Assembly (NCBI GenBank): GCA_028717985.1
Contig: JAQUMS010000015.1
Coordinates: forward strand, 1 to 11,156
Length of the DNA: 11,156 nt
Direction: 5' to 3'
Origin: Candidatus Omnitrophota bacterium
GTDB lineage: Bacteria > Omnitrophota > Gorgyraeia > Gygaellales > Profunditerraquicolaceae
This document shows, piece by piece, positions 5,756 through 11,156 of this stretch. The notes below the pieces were generated by a model. It saw only the letters and a program-made list of their open reading frames with translations. It was not told the DNA's origin and ran no database searches. A program made the position numbers and the translations under genes. How positions within the stretch are numbered: the stretch's first letter is position 1; the number at the start of each line of letters is the position of its first letter.

Positions 5756-6118
5756 TTAAACGATGGCCGCTATCCTTTGCAAAAGCGCATCCACGTCAAA
5801 AGGTTTGCTGATAATACCGGCTGCCAACCCGGCCTTTATTTCCTTTTTGCATAGCTCATCTATATTCAGCATACCGGAAACAATAAACACCGCACATAAA
5901 GGATTCACCTCTTTTGTCATTTTCAAAAGGTCTATACCATTCAAACCCTGCATCTTATAATCAAAAATGCACACATCATATCTATTTTTCTTAATAAAAA
6001 CTGACGCTTCCCCGCTATCCGTTGTTGCATGAACACAATACCCCTCTTCCCGGAAAAGGACAGCAAATGAATTACATATCCCCGAATCATCATCTACTAT
6101 GAGAATTTTTTTACGCAT
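5756..6118 (-). CDS. Stand-alone receiver protein, 120 residues, coupled to the CheB/CheR kinase
   Basis: Single receiver domain filling the whole protein: acidic D9-D11 (LIVDDD), phospho-acceptor Asp53 (CIFDYKMQGLNGID), Ser81 in place of Thr (FIVSGM), Lys105 (SKPF). Its ATG lies inside the 3' end of the upstream fusion-kinase gene (8-nt overlap, ATGCGTAA), which implies translational coupling and makes that kinase its natural phosphodonor. There is no output domain, so it probably modulates another kinase or passes phosphate on. The insertion LCKKEIKAGLAAGIISKPF is slightly longer than usual between beta4 and beta5. Confidence 0.9.
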   Translation of the reverse strand: MRKKILIVDDDSGICNSFAVLFREEGYCVHATTDSGEASVFIKKNRYDVCIFDYKMQGLNGIDLLKMTKEVNPLCAVFIVSGMLNIDELCKKEIKAGLAAGIISKPFDVDALLQRIAAIV

Positions 6119-9100
6119 CTTTCTGTTTATGTATCGGCAGCATTACTGTTACTCTCGTCCCTTTTCCCTTAGTACTTTTTATGGATATCGATCCACTGTG
6201 AAGCATAACCACCTGTTTGCATACCGCAAGGCCAAGTCCCGTGCCTTTTGCCTTAGTGGTAAAAAAAGGACTCGCGATATTCTTTAAATCCTTCTTCGCT
6301 ATCCCTTCCCCATTATCTTTTATCACAATAAACACCATGGAATTATTGACATCAGATTCAACCTCTATTATGCCGGTATCCGCATGTACCGCCTCAAGGG
6401 CATTATGCAGGATATTACGGAATACCTCTTTTATCCGGACAGGGTCCGCCTCAATAAAGAGATCTTTCGTGCGGCCTGTTTTTTCGTTAATAGATATTTT
6501 TCCTTTCGAAAATTTCAAGTACTCCTCATCAATAGAAACCCTCAGGATATCGTTAATCTTAACAGATTCATAACGCATTATTGTTGTCTTCGAATACATT
6601 AAAATATTATTTATTATCTGATCGCTTTCTAAAACCCGCGTGCTGATACCGGTTAAAATCTTTTCAATCTGAGGGTCTTTAATAATTTTTTTAATGCGGT
6701 ATATCGCTACCGCGATATCTGCTAAAGGATTACGCAGTTCATGAGCGACGGTAGCGGCCAACGTCCCTATAGCGGACAGGTGTTTTGACTTTACCAGTTC
6801 CACCTGAAGACGGAGTAATTCCTTGGATCTTTTATTGATCATTTTATCCAAAGTTTTATTATCCCGCCTCAAAATATCTTCGGCTTTTTTACGCTTAGTT
6901 ATATCCTCCATGGCCAGAAGGATCAAAGGGCTGTCCTTGCCGTACAATTTGATTTGACGCCCATTGAGTACTATGGTCTTTTGTCCTATCCCTGGAAAAT
7001 CAAAAGACACTTCAAAATCATTAAAATGGCTTTTCTTAGACACTATCTCACCAAGTAATTTCCGTAACTTAGGAGTGTCCCACTGATGCCTGCTAAGCTC
7101 ATAAAACAACTTGTTCTTTACGTCAGACACCTGAATCCTAAACATATCATAAAAAGATTTATTAGCAGACAGGACACGCATGTCTTTATCCAAGACCACC
7201 AAAGGCTCCCTCATGGTCTCGATAATAGCCTGGTTATAATTAAGAACGCCCTGCAGTTCTTCCCGGCTGCGTTTAATGGCATCTATGTCGATCAACGCGA
7301 TGATCGCGCCATCAATCTTGTTATCTATGGTCCGGTAAGGCCTTATACGCAAGGAATACCACCGCCCATCTTTATCTTTTACTTCTGATTCCTTCGGAGT
7401 TATATCTTCTATAACACCCAGGATCATTTCTTCCAAATTTGCGATTTCAATATTAAGTTTAATATCGCCTATCGGCCGGTCAACATCCGTAGGTATCAGG
7501 TTCATCACTTTTCGTGCCGTAGGGGTAAAACGCTTGATCCGCAGATCGTTACCCACGATGATGATCGGGATGTTAGTGCTGGAGAAGACATTACTCAGGT
7601 CGCTATTAAGATGCGTTAACTCCGCGTTCTTATTTTGCAGTTCATCATTCAGAGTAACCAGTTCCTCGTTGGTTGACTGAAGTTCCTCTTTGGATGTCTC
7701 AAGTTCCTCATTCATGCTCTGCAATTCTTCATTACTTGCCTGGATCTCCTCATTCGCCGCCTTGAGCTCTTCGTTAAAAGCATCTTTCTCTTCGCTGATC
7801 GCATTCATGCGTTCGACCGTCCGGGCAAACTCATTTTTTAACGCACCAATATTCTTCTGTGTATTTTTCATATTTGTCTTATCTGGCCCAACGGCCTTTG
7901 GTATATACTGCTTTTTAATATCCGCCTTTTGGGGATGCGTAAAAATAAGAGGCGTATCCACTTCCCAAGATAATCCCGCCACTTTCTTAGGAACTTTATG
8001 GCCTTCAGGTATTGCCGCCTTCAATACTGCGCGTGGAGTTCTGGTATCAGGTATGAATTTCCGGGAGGTAATATTTTTAGAGTAAATCTTATTTTTTTTA
8101 TCGACAGTAGCAAAAAGGGTCGGCACCGCAGTGACAGATTCAGAGGTCCCAAGGACAAGAAAACCTTTGGACTTGAGAGCATAATGCAGCATCGACAACG
8201 CTTTATTCTGCAACGACGCGTCTAAATAGATAAGAAGATTGCGGCAACTTTCAATGTCCATATTTGACAACGGCGGATCATTTGTGATGTCATGTTTTGC
8301 GAATATACACAGATCGCGTATGTTCTTGGCGATCTTATAGCCTGTTTCAGTTTTGGTAAAAAAGCGCCGGAGCCGCCCGTCTGAAACACGCGAGGAAATA
8401 TCTTCGGGATATGAACCAGCGCGCGCCTTTTCAATAAGCGCTCCACTTAAATCCGTGCCAAAGATCTGAATAAAAGGCTTCTTCTTTTTTTCTTCCAAGA
8501 ATTCATAGAGAGATATGGCAATGGAATAGACTTCTTCACCTGATGAACATGCTGGCACCCAAACCCGTATCGGGTCTTTAGCCGAACAGTTATTTGCAAC
8601 AAACGGGAAAACTCTTTTTCGTAGTGCCGCAAACACCTCGGGATCGCGAAAAAAAGCAGTAACGGATATAAGGATATTCTTGAGTAAAACATTTGTTTCA
8701 GATGGATTTTTTTTAAGATACCGGTAATAATCACCGTAATTTTTGATAGCATGAAAAGACATCCGCAGGGCGATACGGCGGCTGATAGTAACTTGCTTAT
8801 AGTGAACAAAATCGACTCCTGCGAGGTCCCTCAGTAAAACCAAGATCTCAGTCAGCCCGTTTTCCGCGGCAGGATAATTACCAGCACGCCTGAGAGTCTT
8901 TCCATACCCACGCGCAGACATGTATACCAGTTTTCCGGCAATCTCTTTCGGTCCCAGGACAAAATCGGCCGACCCGCTGGATATGACGCTTCTAGGCATA
9001 TCAAAATAATTCGCCGTCTTTTCATCTTGAACGAATATCATGCCGCCCTTCGCTTTAATAGCTTTGGCACCCTGCGTCCCGTCAGAACCTGTTCCCGAAA

Positions 9101-9509
9101 GTATAATGCCGATCGCCTTTTCTCTTTCGTCTTCCGCCAGTGAAATCATAAAGAAATCTATCGGCAAATATCTGCCATCAGTACGTTTAATGCGAGAGGT
9201 AATCTTTAACTTTCTGCGGGAAATAGACATACGGGTATTTGGCGGGATAACATAGACGTGAGAAGGTTCAATTTTCGTATTATTCTTTGCTTCACAAACA
9301 GTTAGAAATGTTTCTCTCGAAATAATCTCGGACAATACGCTCTTATGCAAAGGTTCTAAATGCTGGATCAACACAAAGGCTATATTAATATTTTTGGGTA
9401 AAGCGTTAAAGAGAGATATCAACGCCTTTAAACCACCCGCTGATGAACCGACACACACTACGCGGAAAGAATTATTATTGACAAGATCTGTATTGCGGTT
9501 ATGAGACAA
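6111..9509 (-). CDS. CheB-CheR-PAS-PAS-histidine kinase fusion, 1132 residues
   Basis: Multidomain signalling protein. A CheB methylesterase domain (15-195) has its catalytic triad in place: Ser23 (GSSAGG), His50 (IQHLEP), Asp143 (GTGSDGTQG); the usual CheB receiver is absent. A CheR methyltransferase region (215-478) shows NILISVTAFFRDPEVF, the SAM motif VWVPACSSGEEVYSIAI and CRNLLIYLD. A coiled coil of repeated NEEL units (560-640) precedes two PAS domains (about 640-748 and 755-875). The kinase core has His923 (VAHELRNPL), Asn1036, DNGEGI and GTGLGL. This fusion architecture is widespread and usually not part of flagellar chemotaxis. Translation starts at TTG (9509), supported by AGGAGG six bases upstream; no ATG or GTG fits better. 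No chemoreceptors or motor genes are nearby, so the methylation targets are unknown. Confidence 0.95.
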   Translation of the reverse strand: MSHNRNTDLVNNNSFRVVCVGSSAGGLKALISLFNALPKNINIAFVLIQHLEPLHKSVLSEIISRETFLTVCEAKNNTKIEPSHVYVIPPNTRMSISRRKLKITSRIKRTDGRYLPIDFFMISLAEDEREKAIGIILSGTGSDGTQGAKAIKAKGGMIFVQDEKTANYFDMPRSVISSGSADFVLGPKEIAGKLVYMSARGYGKTLRRAGNYPAAENGLTEILVLLRDLAGVDFVHYKQVTISRRIALRMSFHAIKNYGDYYRYLKKNPSETNVLLKNILISVTAFFRDPEVFAALRKRVFPFVANNCSAKDPIRVWVPACSSGEEVYSIAISLYEFLEEKKKKPFIQIFGTDLSGALIEKARAGSYPEDISSRVSDGRLRRFFTKTETGYKIAKNIRDLCIFAKHDITNDPPLSNMDIESCRNLLIYLDASLQNKALSMLHYALKSKGFLVLGTSESVTAVPTLFATVDKKNKIYSKNITSRKFIPDTRTPRAVLKAAIPEGHKVPKKVAGLSWEVDTPLIFTHPQKADIKKQYIPKAVGPDKTNMKNTQKNIGALKNEFARTVERMNAISEEKDAFNEELKAANEEIQASNEELQSMNEELETSKEELQSTNEELVTLNDELQNKNAELTHLNSDLSNVFSSTNIPIIIVGNDLRIKRFTPTARKVMNLIPTDVDRPIGDIKLNIEIANLEEMILGVIEDITPKESEVKDKDGRWYSLRIRPYRTIDNKIDGAIIALIDIDAIKRSREELQGVLNYNQAIIETMREPLVVLDKDMRVLSANKSFYDMFRIQVSDVKNKLFYELSRHQWDTPKLRKLLGEIVSKKSHFNDFEVSFDFPGIGQKTIVLNGRQIKLYGKDSPLILLAMEDITKRKKAEDILRRDNKTLDKMINKRSKELLRLQVELVKSKHLSAIGTLAATVAHELRNPLADIAVAIYRIKKIIKDPQIEKILTGISTRVLESDQIINNILMYSKTTIMRYESVKINDILRVSIDEEYLKFSKGKISINEKTGRTKDLFIEADPVRIKEVFRNILHNALEAVHADTGIIEVESDVNNSMVFIVIKDNGEGIAKKDLKNIASPFFTTKAKGTGLGLAVCKQVVMLHSGSISIKSTKGKGTRVTVMLPIHKQKDA

Positions 9510-9555
9510 GCCTACCCTCCTCTTGAAGAAAGAAGAGCTATTTTTTACTTTTTTT

Positions 9556-9583
9556 ATTGTACCACCTCTCTCTAATAAAACAA
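9556..9583 (-). promoter_or_regulatory. Promoter D, upstream of the CheB/CheR fusion gene
   Basis: Minus-strand -35 TTGTTT (9578-9583), 16-base spacer, -10 TACAAT (9556-9561), predicted start near 9549, giving a leader of about 40 bases before the TTG start. It lies between the IS remnant and the gene, so the operon need not depend on promoter C. Only the half-site TTGTACC (9557-9563) of the shared inverted repeat occurs here, and it overlaps the -10. Confidence 0.5.
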
Positions 9584-9663
9584 TAGAATAATCAGGAAAG
9601 CGTAGTATTTCTCATCAAAAATCGCACTAAATTTTTTGCATCCGGAGGTTCTTTCCCCTAAGG

Positions 9664-10457
9664 TGACCTGCCCCCAATAACCGACCACTAGAGAAAAGAG
9701 TTTTTGGTTTCGTTTAAAGCCGTTTCTTGCCTTAGAAATTCCTCCGGAGTCATATAATTCAATGAGCTATGCGGGCGCTGATTATTATAATCGATGAGCC
9801 ATGCTTCAATTGTCCGCCTTGCGTGATCCAAACTGGTGAACCAGTTTTCATTTAAACATTCATCCCGGAATTTACCGTTAAAACTCTCAATATAAGCATT
9901 TTCAACGGGCTTGCCGGGGTGAATGAATCTTAGTTTTATTCCTCGCTGATATGCCCATGCATCCAGCGCTTTACCGATGAACTCCGGACCATTATCAATA
10001 GTGATAACTTCCGGCAACCCGGAAAACATCGCGATTCGATTTAATACTTCGCATACCCGCCTTCCGTTGATGGAAGTATCGACTTCAATCGCGTGGCATT
10101 TATGCGTGTAATCATCAACAATGGGCAGAACTTTTATTTTCCTGCCATCAGCAAGCGCATCAGACAGAAAATCCATACGTTTCAGCTTCCCGTTTTCTTC
10201 CTTAAGCTGACGAAGTTTGCGTAGATCGCTGACCGTAAGCCCGCTGTACTTTGCCTTCCAGTTGTAGTACGTGCAGTCGCTCATGCCGTATTTCCGGCAC
10301 AATTCGGCCACCCCCATTCCAGCCTCAGCCTATTTCAATATCCCTATGATCTGTTCTTCCGTGAACCGTTTCACCTTCATTGCTATACCTCCTTGCTATT
10401 GGTTTTACCATGCTTCTACTCTGTTTGCAAGTTGTACAGTTTTCGGGGAACAGGTCA
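9664..10457 (-). mobile_element. Defective IS3-family (IS407-like) insertion sequence, 794 bp
   Basis: The ends match as terminal inverted repeats: TGACCTGCCCCC at 9664 and, inverted, TGACCTGTTCCCC at 10457, with the TG...CA ends usual for IS3. Inside is an orfA/orfB remnant. Intact IS407-group elements are about 1.2-1.3 kb, so roughly 400-500 bp are missing. The flanking triplets (AGG and ATA) do not match, so no target duplication is visible. One end lies about 9 bases from the -10 of promoter C. Confidence 0.8.
9688..10380 (-). pseudogene. IS3-family transposase remnant: orfA with stop codon, fused in frame to orfB catalytic domain
   Basis: The natural start is at 10380, with AAGGAGG upstream: MKVKRFTEEQIIGILK, then TAG (10330-10332) where family members have a sense codon, then AEAGMGVAELCRKYGMSDCT, the rest of the orfA helix-turn-helix. 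After the start of the leucine zipper (LKEENGKLKR, around 10177) the frame jumps into the integrase core of orfB (MDFLSDALADGRKIKVLPIV). The end of orfA and the N-terminal part of orfB (HTH_21) are lost. Counted from the ATG at 10317, the catalytic residues remain as D49, D108 (ITIDNGPEF) and E144 (YIESFNGKF) with the usual 35-residue D-E spacing. The in-frame junction keeps the first Asp. It is presumably inactive, although a 209-residue product could be made from 10317. Confidence 0.85.
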
Positions 10458-10465
10458 ATAGTATT

Positions 10466-10509
10466 ATTATAGTCGTATCCAAAATGGAATCAATTGTACA
10501 TAGGTAGTA
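10466..10509 (-). promoter_or_regulatory. Promoter C with degenerate operator, next to the IS end
   Basis: Minus-strand -35 TTGATT (10488-10493), 16-base spacer, -10 TATAAT (10466-10471), predicted start near 10459. The upstream box TTGTACATAGGTAGTA (10494-10509) keeps TTGTAC and GGTA of the inverted repeat in promoters A and B. The IS remnant begins at 10457, practically at the start point. Before the insertion this promoter probably served the CheB/CheR operon; now it would first transcribe the transposase remnant. Confidence 0.55.
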
Positions 10510-10518
10510 TCTTCGATT

Positions 10519-10575
10519 AAAAACAAAAGGGGACGGTTCTATTTTTCTTTTTCAAAAAAAGAACCGTCCCCTTTT
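10519..10575 (-). terminator. Palindromic intrinsic terminator of recN
   Basis: Arms 10525-10540 and 10560-10575 (AAAAGGGGACGGTTCT and its complement) are perfect over 16 bases; after one mismatch five more A-T pairs follow. On the minus strand the hairpin begins 10 bases after the recN stop and is followed by TTTTGTTTTT, a good terminator arrangement. The GGGGACGGTTCT motif is one I know as a recurrent palindromic repeat in several bacterial genomes, so this terminator may derive from a mobile palindromic element. Confidence 0.75.
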
Positions 10576-10585
10576 AAAATATATT

Positions 10586-11155
10586 TTATTTACCCGCTTT
10601 CCTGAGCATTTCCTCGGCATGAGTAAGAGAAATACCGCTCTCCTTTTCTCCGCTCATCATCTGCGCCATCTCTTTCACACGGCCGGCCCTGTCCAAAAGG
10701 TCTATTGCCGTGAACGTACGGCTTCCGGCGACTTTCTTCAAAACCTTGAAATGGCGCCCGGCGAAACTCGCTATCTGAGGAAGATGAGTGACCAATATCA
10801 CCTGCCTGTTGGCGGCAAGATCGCATAATTTTTTCCCGATTATACTCCCCAACCTGCCCCCGATCTGGGCGTCGATCTCATCGAATATTAAAACCGGGAT
10901 CGGATCTACCTTAGTGAGCGCTTTCTTCAAAGCCAGCATCACGCGCGCGGCCTCACCGGATGAAACTATCTCGGAAAGAGGCTTTAAATCCTCCCCCAGA
11001 TTAGGACTGATAAAAAATATGACATCGTCAGCGCCATCAGCCCTGGGTTCTATAGGACTTACACGGCACTCAAAACGAACATGGGCGATACCAAGAGCTT
11101 TAAGCTCGGACTCTATAGTCTTGGCAAGGGATACGGCGACTCTACGCCTTTCTTT
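10586..11155 (-). CDS. recN: DNA repair protein RecN, C-terminal part (5' end beyond the window)
   Basis: The last 189 codons of recN, an SMC-like ABC ATPase in recombinational repair of double-strand breaks. Visible in order: the end of the coiled coil and the RFEC...PxGADDVIFFISPNLGEDLKPLSEI block; the ABC signature region, reading SSGEAARVMLAL where RecN usually has SGGELSR; Walker B LIFDEIDAQIGGR; the switch histidine in LVTHLPQIASFA; and the tail MSGEKESGISLTHAEEML. The N-terminal Walker A half is outside the window. The GTG at 10942 is internal, not a start: the frame is open to the window edge with RecN sequence. The altered signature (Gly to Ser, Leu to Ala) is unusual but the rest is well kept. 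It is transcribed separately from the signalling island. Confidence 0.93.
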   Translation of the reverse strand, partial: KERRRVAVSLAKTIESELKALGIAHVRFECRVSPIEPRADGADDVIFFISPNLGEDLKPLSEIVSSGEAARVMLALKKALTKVDPIPVLIFDEIDAQIGGRLGSIIGKKLCDLAANRQVILVTHLPQIASFAGRHFKVLKKVAGSRTFTAIDLLDRAGRVKEMAQMMSGEKESGISLTHAEEMLRKAGK

Positions 11156-11156
11156 T

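Noticed and set aside
8447..8809. Minus-strand open frame of 120 codons inside the CheR region
   Set aside because: It is in another frame of the 1132-residue fusion, whose own frame shows intact CheR motifs there.
9661..10460. Target-site duplication around the IS remnant
   Set aside because: The 3-4 bases outside the two ends (AAGG before, ATAG after) do not match, so none can be claimed.
10586..10942. Independent ATPase gene starting at the GTG at 10942
   Set aside because: The frame is open upstream to the window edge and encodes conserved RecN sequence, so this is an internal codon of recN.
1..11156. CRISPR array, tRNA, rRNA or riboswitch
   Set aside because: I found no regularly spaced direct repeats and no cloverleaf, rRNA or known riboswitch core in the intergenic stretches by eye; a covariance-model search was not possible.

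Overview
This window holds a dense two-component signalling island, all on the minus strand. It is flanked by a group of very small lipoprotein genes (low coordinates) and by the 3' end of recN (high coordinates). The genes suggest a Gram-negative-type (diderm), probably uncultured environmental bacterium: an entericidin-type peptide, several lipoboxes, strong AGGAGG ribosome sites and a moderately AT-rich composition. The small glycine-rich lipoproteins and the GGGGACGGTTCT palindrome remind me of candidate-phylum genomes such as Omnitrophota. That placement is a guess from gene style, not a measurement.

Layout on the minus strand, from high to low coordinates. (1) 10586-11155: C-terminal part of recN, closed by a palindromic terminator at 10519-10575. 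(2) 10466-10509: a promoter module, with a crippled IS3-family (IS407-like) element (9664-10457) abutting its predicted start point. (3) 9509-3730, first signalling transcription unit: a 1132-residue CheB-CheR-PAS-PAS-histidine kinase fusion, a stand-alone receiver overlapping it by 8 nt, a LOV-like PAS histidine kinase, and a FixJ-type regulator with a LuxR helix-turn-helix. (4) 3577-3729: a second copy of the promoter module. (5) 3576-1658, second unit: a FixJ-like receiver, a PAS/HisKA_2 kinase and another receiver. (6) 1349-1657: a third copy of the module followed by a perfect 29-bp palindrome. (7) 1348-1: a decayed small exported-protein gene, an entericidin-like lipopeptide, a 60-residue lipoprotein, a 153-residue lipoprotein, and the start of another glycine-rich lipoprotein.

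How it may work together (inference): three kinases feed four receivers, of which only one (3730-4350) carries a DNA-binding domain. Three promoters share a TTGATT/TATAAT core and a TTGTACC-NN-GGTATAA-like inverted repeat centred near -42/-43, the class II activator position. They precede the envelope lipoproteins, the second signalling unit and, before the IS arrived, probably the first unit. The simplest model is a self-amplifying envelope or environmental response in which the FixJ-type protein activates its own cluster and a set of tiny lipoproteins. The most unusual protein feature is the LOV-like sensor in the kinase at 4392-5696: three flavin-contact positions are kept, but the photoactive cysteine is a tyrosine.
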